Notes under the pieces: generated by a model
What the model was told of the DNA's origin: nothing
Database searches by the model: none
The model's input: the letters and a program-made list of their open reading frames with translations, nothing else
Translations under genes and position numbers: made by a program
Shown here: positions 59,301 to 64,000 of the stretch, piece by piece
Position numbering within the stretch: position 1 is the first letter of the stretch
Layout: every line of letters starts with the position of its first letter
Assembly (NCBI GenBank): GCA_035610835.1
Contig: CM069443.1
Span: 64,327,577-64,391,576 of the forward strand
Reading direction: 5' to 3'
From: Ophiura sarsii
Taxonomy: Eukaryota > Echinodermata > Ophiuroidea > Amphilepidida > Ophiuridae
Length of the DNA: 64,000 nt

Positions 59301-59590
59301 CATGTCCTACCTCTTACCTAGTCAAAGTAAACAATGATCAAAATTGAGAATTCAGATTCTCTTAACAAAAAAATAGTTCTAAATTAGCTCTGTCTTCCTT
59401 TCATGTTTCTCTTTGCCCAGGCCCCGTGGTTAGTCTGGAATACAGTGGTGCTAATGTGGCGGAGACATGTCAGAAGGTTTCCCAGCCTCTCGTCGGAGAT
59501 TCTGTTGTCTTCATCTCGACCACAGACGAAGCTGGCACACAGGTTCTGGACGGCTGGAATAACCACTTAGAATGCCAGATGGGTATGTGA
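32275..59590 (+). CDS. RP2: RP2 (XRP2) orthologue, Arl3 GTPase-activating protein, nine-exon gene
   Basis: Joined exons 32275-32342, 47351-47468, 48380-48471, 49676-49848, 53115-53218, 54609-54737, 55934-56011, 57131-57233 and 59421-59590 total 1035 nt, giving 344 residues plus TGA. Every intron is GT-AG and every junction keeps frame. Human RP2 is 350 residues. RP2 is known to stimulate GTP hydrolysis by Arl3 and so helps release lipidated cargo into cilia; it sits at membranes through N-myristoyl Gly2 and palmitoyl Cys3, and the protein here starts MGC. Residues about 24-225 form the TBCC-like beta-helix domain. It contains CQQFRTRDC with the GAP arginine at R112 (human R118) and PIIES with E132 (human E138). 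Residues about 226-344 match the NDPK-like C-terminal domain and end QMGM (human QMGI). The ATG has A at -3. Human RP2 has five exons, so this gene is more finely split. Introns are packed with mobile DNA, intron 1 alone being 15 kb. Identity is secure; exact boundaries come from reading the sequence, not from transcripts. Confidence 0.95.
32343..32799. other. Start of RP2 intron 1
   Basis: It includes an inverted pair: 'ctagggtaagcgttgtatatcagccgccgg' type text near 32630 mirrored at 32715-32745 ('ggcggctgacatagaacgctt'). Confidence 0.6.
32800..34754. mobile_element. TIR element with A-B-B-A duplicated interior, RP2 intron 1
   Basis: The ends are GGGAGCACA and TGTGCTCCC, flanked by TTTC on both sides (32796-32799, 34755-34758). 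The interior is two direct copies of a block A (about 32800-33268 and 34300-34754) surrounding two tandem copies of a block B (about 33269-33782 and 33783-34299). Copies differ by few bases. No coding frame of known type is present; the open frames in A and B are short and repeated with the blocks. Confidence 0.75.
33269..34299. repeat. Tandem duplication of block B (about 514 bp x 2)
   Basis: Both copies start at TATAGCGCCAGGTGCCCGAT and end in gagcaaatttgtgctc. They are near-identical; the most visible difference is the length of a G run. Confidence 0.9.
34836..36536 (+). CDS. Penelope-like element reverse transcriptase / GIY-YIG endonuclease, 5'-truncated
   Basis: An open frame of 566 codons. 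Residues 76 onward are a Penelope-type reverse transcriptase: [18 protein letters not shown] (motif A, D136), [11 protein letters not shown] (motif B, 198-208), RYVDD (motif C, D240-D241), IPFLDTL. After a Lys-rich linker comes a GIY-YIG nuclease with [17 protein letters not shown] and R..EH (441-469). The nuclease nicks target DNA and the RT copies the element RNA. The protein is short for the family: the N-terminal part before VPLRPIV is missing. Residues about 27-75 are not PLE protein; they come from reading an inverted copy of the element's 3' tail, and residues 1-26 come from the host side. The ATG at 34836 therefore makes a chance fusion and is unlikely to be the natural start. No stop or frameshift occurs in the remaining domains. 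Confidence 0.92.
   Translation: MEVAGIDAIVEIVSFHEIVSSGIQKNMIIIFVRKFQLGNLLFPYGFRQHIGCLPQWIVFDPELVFLVCLLMTSSDVPLRPIVDYTGSIGYATSRALSDILAPLVGNTAQHVKNSQDLAVEVSEILIEEDENLLSHDVISLFTNVPIPKALDIVRSRLNADPTLKDRTKLSVDDIMDLTEFILTTTYMQSRGQIYSQKFGTAMGSPVSPIIANIVMEHLEQLAIATAPLECKPRFFKRYVDDILEIIARGKEEQLTEHLNNVDDTGNLKFTYECEKDGQIPFLDTLIVRKPDGSVKLLIYRKPTHTNQYLNFQSAHPLHHKLGVIRTLLDRKDKVVTEEADKVLEEEIIKSALKTCGYPDWSFNKVKKSMSKPKAKVNKKTNASDKKSVTSVTLPYIQGVTELVQRILRKHNISSAVKPHTSLKKILVHPKDKLSNEDKAGVVYEIPCANCDKTYIGETGRKFGTRKKEHKTEADKMGAQRYTRSTRKESENTELKSSIAEHVVKENHVIKWDDSKIIARDETRNTRWIRESIWIRRKGGVDQHKHLMNGDEGAYQLSHLYDSVIQS
34915..35061 (-). repeat. Inverted copy of the PLE 3' tail (left arm)
   Basis: This is the reverse complement of 36547-36693, apparently without indels. 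It joins the RT coding sequence directly before codon 76 (VPLRPIV). Confidence 0.93.
34961..35004 (-). ncRNA. Second hammerhead-like motif, inverted copy
   Basis: The mirror of 36604-36647 in the left arm, on the - strand, with the same CTGAGGA-helix-GAAA order. Confidence 0.45.
36547..36693 (+). repeat. PLE 3' tail (right arm)
   Basis: It begins 11 bp after the PLE stop codon and ends at the 14-bp target duplication, apart from one base. It carries the hammerhead-like core at 36604-36647. Confidence 0.92.
36604..36647 (+). ncRNA. Hammerhead-ribozyme-like motif in the PLE tail
   Basis: The order is TCCA, CTGAGGA, A, stem GACAAC with loop CGATGT-type spacer and GTTGTC, GAAA, CCCG, TA, TGGA. 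CTGANGA, a helix and GAAA are the conserved hammerhead core. TCCA/TGGA can form stem I around a TA (UH) cleavage dinucleotide. Stem III would be minimal. PLEs are known to carry hammerhead motifs. The extra A before stem II and the weak stem III mean cleavage is not assured. Confidence 0.5.
36709..37104. other. RP2 intron 1, dispersed repeat
   Basis: About 36840-36990 is an inverted relative of about 23010-23110. No gene. Confidence 0.5.
37105..37415. mobile_element. TIR element with about 35-bp ends (TTTGTCTCAAAGCTCC)
   Basis: The left arm ...AATTGTTTGTCTCAAAGCTC and the right arm gagctttgagacaaacaatt... pair with one mismatch over about 35 bp. A relative lies at about 40745-41074 ('cttttgtctcaaagttctt' to 'gagctttgagacaaatga'). 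Confidence 0.88.
37740..39016. mobile_element. TTAA-flanked TIR element, 1.27 kb
   Basis: TTAA at both sides encloses AGGGGCACTAAGAGAT and its mirror atctctcagtgccccct. Same family as 1270-1629. The interior has GC-richer, low-copy-looking text ('gcgtcccggacgctcc') but no transposase frame. Confidence 0.7.
39129..39919. mobile_element. TTAA-flanked foldback with about 130-bp arms
   Basis: TTAAGGTTGTTCCTATGGCTAA is mirrored by ttagccataggaacaacctt and TTAA. The arms continue through 'gctgagctccacaataatctg' type text on both sides. Confidence 0.9.
39999..40406. mobile_element. TIR element (TTATCCCTATTA ends) with internal tandem repeats
   Basis: The left TATTATCCCTATTAGCACC and right 'ggcacttaatagggataatg' ends pair. 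Four copies of a 50-66-bp unit, 'tgtacaagtggtcatttga', start at 40101, 40151, 40217 and 40271. 'gggcgcttat' flanks the array. Confidence 0.82.
40745..41074. mobile_element. Second TTTGTCTCAAAG TIR element
   Basis: It has the same arms and core ('taatgcgcatcaattaacta', 'ttgaaatccttg') as the 37.1-kb copy but more diverged, and ends near 'ggtatagcc'. Confidence 0.75.
41242..41690. mobile_element. GTTGTGTTGCCCTCA TIR element
   Basis: The left 'aaatgttgtgttgccctca' and right 'tgagggcaacacaacc' arms pair. The core 'atcggtcggtcgga' and the inverted match to 7190-7340 define the family. Confidence 0.82.
41691..44103. other. RP2 intron 1, repeats and AT-rich DNA
   Basis: 42010-42135 resembles 14577-14800 inverted. 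42720-43060 resembles one arm of the foldback at 50777-51480 ('aaaagtatacatttttggaa'), diverged. No gene. Confidence 0.5.
44104..44738. mobile_element. Foldback element centred near 44545
   Basis: The outer arms 'gaagaggtattttgcaaaagggc' type text and its mirror 'cccttttgcaaaatacctc', and the inner arms 'tgtttcaaggaaataaagtc' and 'gactttgtttccttgaaaca', all pair. The left arm has about 190 bp with no mirror. Confidence 0.88.
44739..45240. other. RP2 intron 1, no recognised feature
   Basis: No exon or repeat supported. Confidence 0.45.
45241..45740. repeat. Tandem duplication (about 146 bp) within degenerate GATGATTGGCTGAAA repeats
   Basis: 'agtggcatgccttatatggg' and its surroundings occur near 45281 and 45427. 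Flanking sequence holds many variants of gatgattggctgaaag to about 45740. Confidence 0.8.
45741..47350. other. End of RP2 intron 1
   Basis: Several short open frames but none with a motif or splice pair I trust. The exon 2 acceptor is at its right edge. Confidence 0.5.
47351..47468 (+). CDS. RP2: RP2 exon 2
   Basis: The acceptor is a pyrimidine-rich tract ending cag at 47350. The first G completes Trp23, then residues 24-62 follow, including DPKDF and [15 protein letters not shown] (human ETVGRLPGTVAGQQF). The donor is GAG/gtaaga. This exon opens the TBCC-like domain. A decayed copy of it lies downstream at about 47951-48035. Confidence 0.94.
47537..47930. repeat. Three-copy tandem array in RP2 intron 2
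   Basis: 'gtcaggtggaagag' starts copies at about 47538, 47662 and 47800; each continues through 'cttttcccatggatcccacc' and 'aattggggaaatggaa'. The second copy has a 28-bp G run at 47673-47700. Confidence 0.93.
47951..48035 (+). pseudogene. Decayed duplicate of RP2 exon 2
   Basis: 'aagagtgctgaggaaggt' then 'tggacaatagttcatt' then gcgag/gtgagaattt parallels the end of exon 2 and its donor. Read in the exon 2 frame, the CAG codon has become TAG (48022-48024) and nine bases are missing. The 5' half is barely alignable. Confidence 0.65.
48036..48379. other. RP2 intron 2, right part
   Basis: G-rich then AT-rich sequence up to the exon 3 acceptor. Nothing else seen. Confidence 0.6.
48380..48471 (+). 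CDS. RP2: RP2 exon 3
   Basis: The acceptor is cccttacag. It encodes residues 63-92, including DCNIYIFDH and [15 protein letters not shown], which are close to the human sequence. These are repeated strands of the beta-helix. The last two bases AG form Ser93 with exon 4. The donor is AG/gtaagc. Confidence 0.95.
48614..48799. mobile_element. ACTGTAAAAGTGGAAATTTT TIR element, RP2 intron 3
   Basis: The left ACTGTAAAAGTGGAAATTTT and right 'aaaatttccacttttaccgt' ends pair. Interior 'tttttattttcgcgc' as in relatives at 58.9-59.1 and 62.7-62.9 kb. Confidence 0.85.
48800..49675. other. RP2 intron 3, right part
   Basis: 'gcgatcacgataatgattt' at about 48900 resembles 15865. A decoy donor block 'gacctctcaggtaaggtca' lies at about 49504-49522. 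Confidence 0.5.
49676..49848 (+). CDS. RP2: RP2 exon 4 (GAP arginine)
   Basis: The acceptor is tttgcgcag. It encodes residues 94-150. The exon carries the catalytic neighbourhood: [11 protein letters not shown] with Arg112, and QPIIESS with Glu132, followed by [12 protein letters not shown]. The donor is ATAG/gtgagt. The matching human residues R118 and E138 are known sites of retinitis pigmentosa mutations, and both are kept here. Confidence 0.95.
49849..50776. other. RP2 intron 4, left part
   Basis: AT-rich, no exon. 'gtacatgtacatgtaca' near 50725. Confidence 0.5.
50777..51480. mobile_element. TTAA-flanked foldback, about 350-bp arms, RP2 intron 4
   Basis: TTAAGGTTGGTGTCAACC at the left is mirrored by ggttgacaccaaccTTAA at the right, and the two halves pair almost throughout, centred near 51125. 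Same TTAA-GGTTG start as the 39.1-kb element. Confidence 0.93.
51481..51737. other. RP2 intron 4, spacer
   Basis: No recognised feature. Confidence 0.5.
51738..52471. mobile_element. Second copy of the 1.9-kb TIR family, interrupted
   Basis: It shares 'catcaaagcataaaaagatc' and both ends with 1921-2184. It is split by the insertion at 51902-52346. Confidence 0.8.
51902..52346. mobile_element. Nested insertion with exact 8-bp target duplication TTATAAGG
   Basis: TTATAAGG at 51894-51901 and 52347-52354. Edges read ccaaaaaaatgaaac and gtttggcctaac. A 24-bp C tract lies at 52217-52240. 8-bp duplication suggests hAT. Confidence 0.75.
52472..53114. other. RP2 intron 4, right part
   Basis: Short doubled text 'gagggcgcta' and 'gatgtgactcttga' (about 52580 and 52664). 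No exon. Confidence 0.5.
53115..53218 (+). CDS. RP2: RP2 exon 5
   Basis: The acceptor is taattccag. It encodes residues 151-185: [24 protein letters not shown] and so on, matching human FKDAGLSIFNNTWSNIHDF. The donor is CAG/gtaaaa. Confidence 0.94.
53219..54608. repeat. RP2 intron 5 with an 18-19-bp degenerate minisatellite (54250-54430)
   Basis: Units of 'ttttcaacagttttctaaa' repeat about ten times at 54250-54430. A decoy donor block 'gacctctcaggtaaggtca' sits at about 54189-54207. Confidence 0.75.
54609..54737 (+). CDS. RP2: RP2 exon 6
   Basis: The acceptor is tctacacag. It encodes residues 186-228, including [11 protein letters not shown] (human DYVPIPTTEEL) and SIVPFTQG, then a basic stretch KRRK. 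It links the TBCC-like domain to the C-terminal domain. The donor is CAG/gtgggt. Confidence 0.93.
54738..55933. other. RP2 intron 6
   Basis: No exon beyond the neighbours. A pyrimidine-rich run at 55700-55750. Confidence 0.5.
55934..56011 (+). CDS. RP2: RP2 exon 7
   Basis: The acceptor is tgttttag. It encodes residues 229-254, beginning ACLVVFF (human SCLVVLF). This is the first strand and helix of the NDPK-like domain. The donor is GAG/gtatgg, a slightly weak site. Confidence 0.88.
56012..57130. other. RP2 intron 7 with fragment of a TACTGTAAAAC element
   Basis: 56668-56775 ('ctgtaaaacactatcatttt') resembles 13948-14050. Text near 56150 and 56575 ('cagaaataatgagacaaatatgg') is doubled. Confidence 0.55.
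57131..57233 (+). CDS. RP2: RP2 exon 8
   Basis: The acceptor is ttcaatctag. It encodes residues 255-288, including LVQSKEMEM (human LVQTKEVSM). The last G forms Gly289 with exon 9. The donor is AAAG/gtatgt. Confidence 0.9.
57234..57819. other. RP2 intron 8, left part
   Basis: Degenerate 'cttaagaccccaattttt' repeats at 57290-57610 and a C tract near 57588. Confidence 0.6.
57820..58253. mobile_element. TA-flanked TIR element with a nested inverted pair, RP2 intron 8
   Basis: The ends GGGAGCTTTCGATTTGGACG and cgtccaaatcgaaagctccc type arms, with TA outside both, plus a second inner pair ('gagagcttttgatttgcacg' near 57939, 'cgcgcaaatcgaaagctt' near 58117). Confidence 0.88.
58254..59420. other. 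RP2 intron 8, right part
   Basis: A TACTGT..-type TIR element at about 58940-59133 ('ttaccacttttacagt' right end). Otherwise nothing. Confidence 0.55.
59421..59590 (+). CDS. RP2: RP2 exon 9 (terminal coding exon)
   Basis: The acceptor is ctctttgcccag. It encodes Gly289 to Met344 and then TGA at 59588-59590. It includes [11 protein letters not shown] (human GPVIALEFNGD) and ends with QMGM. The 3' UTR end is not clear; an AATAAA occurs at 60735-60740, beyond the 103-bp array. Confidence 0.94.
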
Positions 59591-59717
59591 AGAGACAATA
59601 GTGCAGCAGCAAATATGTGTTTTTATCCTGGCAGCTGATGAGGATCAAAGAGTCACGAGTGATGGAACGGCCTCTTTGTATTCCAGAGGGTATGTGAAAA
59701 GACAACTACATAGGTGG

Positions 59718-60120
59718 AATGGGGTTGACCCGTTGTCTATCGCGTTTCCTCAAGGCATTGACTTGACTTCAAGAATCTCGGTACACACCTACATGAAGGG
59801 AATGCGAGACGACTTCCTTGAATGGGGTTGACCCGTTGTCTATCGCGTTTCCTCAAGGCATTGACTTGACTTCAAGAATCTCGGTACACACCTACATGAA
59901 GGGAATGCGAGACGACTTCCTTGAATGGGGTTGACCCGTTGTTTATCGCGTTTCCTCAAGGCATTGACTTGACTTCAAGAATCTCGGTACACACCTACAT
60001 GAAGGGAATGCGAGACGACTTCCTTGAATGGGGTTGACCCGTTGTGTATCGTGTTTCCTCGAGACATTGACTTCAAGAACTTCACATGTAATGTATCATT
60101 AGTTGATCTCGGTACACACT
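59718..60120. repeat. Four-copy array with exact 103-bp period, after the RP2 stop
   Basis: 'ggggttgacccgttgt' starts at 59721, 59824, 59927 and 60030. The first three copies are nearly identical; the last decays. It lies about 130 bp past the stop codon, so probably in the RP2 3' UTR. Confidence 0.96.
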
Positions 60121-61781
60121 TACCTGAATTTCTGGCCAATGCATGCATACACAGGACCACATATGGAATATTTGTTTTGCACCTGAAGATCTAACACATT
60201 TATCATACCGGGCATTTTGAATATTCAACATATTAAGGTTTTTACCATTTTTAATCACTGAAAAATGAAAAAATAGTGTGGATTGTCATACCAAGCTGTT
60301 GCGTGTGTGTGCCTTGACGCACCCAAGGTCTGTCCGCAGCAAAGCAGGGTGTCGTTCTGCGCGGTGCACCGGCACAGGGTGAAATACAAGCTTATGCACC
60401 TAGTATAACACCATACTAGGCAGGGCGTAAGTAAATGCACTTCTAGTACATGGACATGGGGATATCCAGGGTTAGCAGTATATTTGATGCTTGCATAAAT
60501 TTAATGGTATGATAAAGAGTATTAACGGTCTCACCCAACTTTGCCCTTGAACTAGAATATTGGTCAAAACAGGTCAGCTGTTGTTATTCACATATTAGCT
60601 GGCTATGAGTATGTGTGTGTGATGGTCAAATATACTCATGAGATAAAAGATGGTCTGTTGCATTCCACACAAGATGGTACATCAAGTGGAAAAGAACAAA
60701 CCTCTTTCATAGAGAGTTAAGGTTTTGAACATAGAATAAATTTAAAATGGTTGATATTTATTTTATATCACTCGTACATAAATTCTATAAACTTAAAAAT
60801 TATAAATATCCCATTCCATTTTCATCAACAAGATAGCACGCTATGTCGTGAAAACTAGATACATTTGAGCTCACCTTGTAACTTATTTGTTGTCAAATGT
60901 ACAAATTGACTCATGGCCTGGCGCATGCGTACTACAGCACAGCGAAGCACAGTAATTTTAAAACTATCACAAAGAAGGGGTGATTGTAAAACTGATAAAT
61001 GGTCAGATGATGCTGGACACGGGCTCGTTCACAAATGTTAAAGGTTAAATTATGCGTACAAGCAAGGTCTTAGTTAAAGACCGGTCTACCCCGTTTACCC
61101 GTCATCTGGACGGGCAGATTACTCCCAGGACAGGCAGAATTATGGGATTTAAACATGTGATTTTTAAAAAAAAATTGTTGTTGTAAGAGTTTAGTGAACT
61201 TTAAACTTGTTCTGACTGACAAACCATGGCTAAAGCAGCACATATTTGAACCTAGTGACTCCCTAGTGGTTGTAAACAGGTTGATTTATTTTGTAAGGTT
61301 AAATTCTGGACAGGCTATTCTGATAATTGGGCGGGCAATTGCTGAACTCTGGCTAAGGTTATGTTATCTACCGAATGCGACAAACGGTTACTGACGGATA
61401 AAATGATACTTATATTGGAGTTGATTTTCCGACTTCAGCGGTTTTAGGATGAAATTATTCAATTCCAGCATGTGATGAATTTCTGGAATTATTTAATCAA
61501 AATCCATTTTTACATTGAACCAATGGGGATTAAAAATGTACGGCCAATCGTGTCCACCATCTTTTCTGTTAATGGTCATCATCCAATAAGCTCTGTAGAA
61601 TTAGTGTATGAGTGATATAAAAAAATCACACAAATCTCTCTATCACCTTGTATTCATAGTTTACACCTTGTTCCAAGTCCAACACTAAGAGACAGTCTAC
61701 AGGTCTCTTATCTTATAATAATGCATAAGTTATTCTCTAGGGCTAAAAGTTCTGAAATTGTTTTCAATCGCCTATATTGCA
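60121..61781. other. Downstream of RP2, no gene recognised
   Basis: AATAAA at 60735-60740 might end the RP2 transcript. No further exon or repeat supported. Confidence 0.45.
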
Positions 61782-62656
61782 TATAAAGGGGTCAACAAAA
61801 GTAAGTCCCCCCCCCCATAAATTTGATTACTTTTGTTTACATAACTTCACACACAATTATACGTTTTGAAAAATTGAAACGATTATGAAAAGAGAAAACA
61901 CTTGGCTACCAATGTAAAGTTTTACATTTTCGATATCATGTTTACTTTTCCCAAAACAGTCACATTTCCTCAAAATGATGTTTTCAGAAAAAGTGGCACT
62001 TACTTGTATTAGATTTGAGCAAATTTCATGTTAACGGAAACATCATTTTGTGGATATTTGTCTTTTTGGGGAAAAGTAAACATGATATTGAAAAAGGGAA
62101 ACTTTGTACGGATAGCTAAGCGTTTTTCCTTTTCAGAAAAGTTTCAATTTCTTATAACTTCTAATTATGTGGGGGTGTTACGCAAACAAAATTGTATAGG
62201 ATTTTGAAAATTGCCACTGTTTCTGAAAACATCGTTTTGAAAAAATGAGACAATTTCGGGAAAAGTAAACAAGATATTGAACTTCAGAAACTTTCTGTGA
62301 AAAGCCAAGCACTTCATCTTTTCACAAGTTTTTAAAATTCTCAAAACGAGTAATCCTGTGCGGAGTTATGCAAACAAACTTGGTCTAGTTTTCGTACAAA
62401 AAAAATCACGAGAGAGTTTTTAAATTTAATGGTATGGACCAAGTGCCACTTTTTCTGAAAGCATCATTTTGGGGAAATGTGACTGTTTTGGGAAAAGTAA
62501 ACATGATATCGAAAATGTAAAACTTTCTATTGGTAGCCAAGAGTTTTTTCTTTCATATTCATTTCAACTTTTCGAAACGTTTAATTGTGTGTGAAGTTAT
62601 GTAAACAAAAGTAATCAAATTTCATGGGGGGACTTACTTTTGTTGACCCCTTTATA
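61782..62656. mobile_element. TIR element (AAGGGGTCAACAAAAGTAAG ends), TA-rich flanks
   Basis: About 30-bp inverted ends: TATAAAGGGGTCAACAAAAG and its mirror. Subterminal 'ttacataacttcacacac' is also mirrored. Interior has internal repeats 'ggaaaagtaaacatgatat' (several copies). No transposase. Confidence 0.87.
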
Positions 62657-62742
62657 TATTGTGATATATCGTGCTACATGATATGTTCAACTTTCCAATG
62701 ATACCACATTTGTTGGAATCACCTGTTTCAGTGATCATCAGC

Positions 62743-62937
62743 TACTGTCAAAGTGGACATTTTTGCTACATTAATTTTCGGGCTAAAATTAGCAAGCGCG
62801 AAAAGAAAAATGCGCACAGATTTTCATTTTGTATGTAGATCTAAGGAAGCTCAAACTCAAAATAAAAGCAAGCACAATTGTTCAAAATATGCAAAGCGCG
62901 AAAAATTAAACATGCGGAAATGTCCCCTTTTACAGTA
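62743..62937. mobile_element. TACTGT..AAAGTGGACATTTT TIR element
   Basis: The left 'tactgtcaaagtggacattt' and right 'aaatgtccccttttacagta' ends pair. Same family as 48614-48799. Confidence 0.83.
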
Positions 62938-63285
62938 CTTGTTTATGAGTGTAGGATGGTCTCCATTTCTATGTGCCAAATTCAGTTTGTGTTTAAAAGA
63001 CCAAATCTGTCATTTGTTCATTGTTACATGTTCATAGAGATGCTCTCTATTGACTTTGCAATATAGGCGATTGAAAAATCAAATTAAAGTTATTTGAGAG
63101 GAAAATCATTTTTTTAAAATTTAAACAAAATGCCACTCCTTCTCGTTAGAATTTGAGGCATACATCTTGAATACCCTTCACACCCTGTGCACTGAATTCT
63201 ACAAAATTTACAATTTGAAGTGTATAATCCAAAAAATAGATTTTAAATCATCCAAAAGGTGCTCAACCAGTACGGGAGCTTTATA
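62938..63285. other. Non-coding stretch
   Basis: Nothing recognised. Confidence 0.5.
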
Positions 63286-63371
63286 CAATTTGAAATTTGG
63301 ACTTGATCCTGCTGCATGGTTTTACAGATCTGTAAAACCATGTAGCAGGATCAAGTCCAAATTTCAAATTG
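63286..63371. repeat. 86-bp near-perfect palindrome
   Basis: Centred at AGATCT (63328/63329). The arms 'caatttgaaatttggacttg' and 'caagtccaaatttcaaattg' pair to the ends. Confidence 0.95.
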
Positions 63372-63504
63372 CAATTTTAAGAGTATGTTATAATAATAAT
63401 AATAATGCAGTTGCTATGCGACATCTTTCTGTAGACAACCTATTCTTAGGTGCAAACATTAAAACAAATATAAACAAACAATTAAATCGTAAAAAACAGT
63501 TACA

Positions 63505-63970
63505 TATTCGCCGGTGGTTGTTATTATTTGTTTGTTATATTGTCTATTGTAAACACCGTGGGTTGGTAAACTGCTTTATATTATATTATATATATGATAT
63601 AAAACATTATTATATGATTTATTTATTCAGTTTCCTCTTGTCATCACGTTTGTGATCCCTACTGTGTTTGGCCAAATGTCTCATGTTATCGTGCTGTGTG
63701 TATTGTATAACCCCGTCGCTTATTCACTTAGCACTGATTCTAATTGCCGTTTATCAGCAAGTTATCGGTGGCCTAGTGGTTAAGGCGCCCGTCTAGAGAT
63801 CGGGAGACCGGGGTTCAAATCCCCGCCGGTGAATGTCCTTGCTTATTTTTCGTTGGGACATTCGCCGGTGGTTGTTATTATTTGTTTGTTATATTGTCTA
63901 TTGTAAACACCGTGGGTTGGTAAACTGCTTTATATTATATTATATATATGATATAAAACATTATTATATA
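63505..63970. repeat. 111-bp direct repeats flanking a tRNA-like sequence
   Basis: 63505-63615 and 63860-63970 are the same sequence ('attcgccggtggttgttatt' onward), offset 355 bp. The tRNA-like unit lies between them. Confidence 0.93.
63762..63833 (+). tRNA. tRNA-like gene, anticodon reads AGA, short variable loop
   Basis: It folds as a cloverleaf: acceptor TTATCGG/CCGGTGA (two G-U pairs), D stem GCCT/AGGC, anticodon stem CCCGT/TCGGG with one mismatch, loop CTAGAGA, T stem CGGGG/CCCCG and loop TTCAAAT. A-box TGGCCTAGTGG and B-box GGTTCAAATCC are intact, and a T run follows. AGA would be serine, but serine tRNAs have a long variable arm and this one has four bases. So it may be a SINE head or a tRNA pseudogene rather than a working gene. 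Confidence 0.6.
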
Positions 63971-64000
63971 GTTACATAGAAGTCAATGAAGGTTGTGAAG

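Overview
The window is AT-rich animal nuclear DNA. It has a multi-exon host gene with canonical GT-AG introns, no dense bacterial-style coding, and very many retrotransposons, short inverted-repeat DNA transposons and simple repeats. The host-gene protein sequence, the kinds of elements present (Penelope-like, CR1/L2-like, hAT-like, TA- and TTAA-flanked) and the frequent 'aggcct' and 'tacatgtaca' words suggest a marine invertebrate, possibly an echinoderm or another deuterostome. That taxon call is inference only.

Main host gene: a complete RP2 (XRP2) orthologue on the + strand. I assembled nine coding exons from 32275 to 59590 by hand. They give a 344-residue protein that starts MGC (dual acylation signal), carries the TBCC/beta-helix domain with the Arl3-GAP arginine (R112) and the conserved glutamate (E132), and ends in an NDPK-like C-terminal domain with a final QMGM. 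Intron 1 is 15 kb and holds most of the mobile DNA in the second half of the window. A second host gene is represented by one internal exon on the - strand (3403-3676), which encodes the start of a SPRY domain.

Layout. 1-26 kb: no gene apart from the SPRY exon; the rest is short terminal-inverted-repeat (TIR) elements, a 20-bp minisatellite at 8.1-8.5 kb, two hAT-like elements with perfect 8-bp target duplications (18.5 and 19.1-19.9 kb) and a mariner-like TIR element (16.2-17.3 kb). 27-31.7 kb: a non-LTR retrotransposon with an intact endonuclease/reverse-transcriptase frame; its 3' tail is split by a 1.47-kb hAT-like element that itself contains a nested TIR element and a 225-bp satellite. 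32.3-59.6 kb: RP2. Its intron 1 contains a 1.95-kb TIR element with an A-B-B-A duplicated interior (32.8-34.75 kb). Next to it is a 5'-truncated Penelope-like element (34.9-36.7 kb) whose 3' tail is repeated in inverted orientation at its 5' end and carries a hammerhead-like core. Several TTAA-flanked foldback elements follow. Intron 2 holds a tandem array and a decayed duplicate of RP2 exon 2. Just after the RP2 stop codon is a four-copy array with an exact 103-bp period. 60-64 kb: a TA-flanked TIR element, a near-perfect palindrome and a tRNA-like sequence between two 111-bp direct repeats.

The two retroelement frames act only for their own mobility. RP2 is the only gene for which a complete cellular function can be stated. 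I found no operon, CRISPR array, rRNA gene or viral gene.
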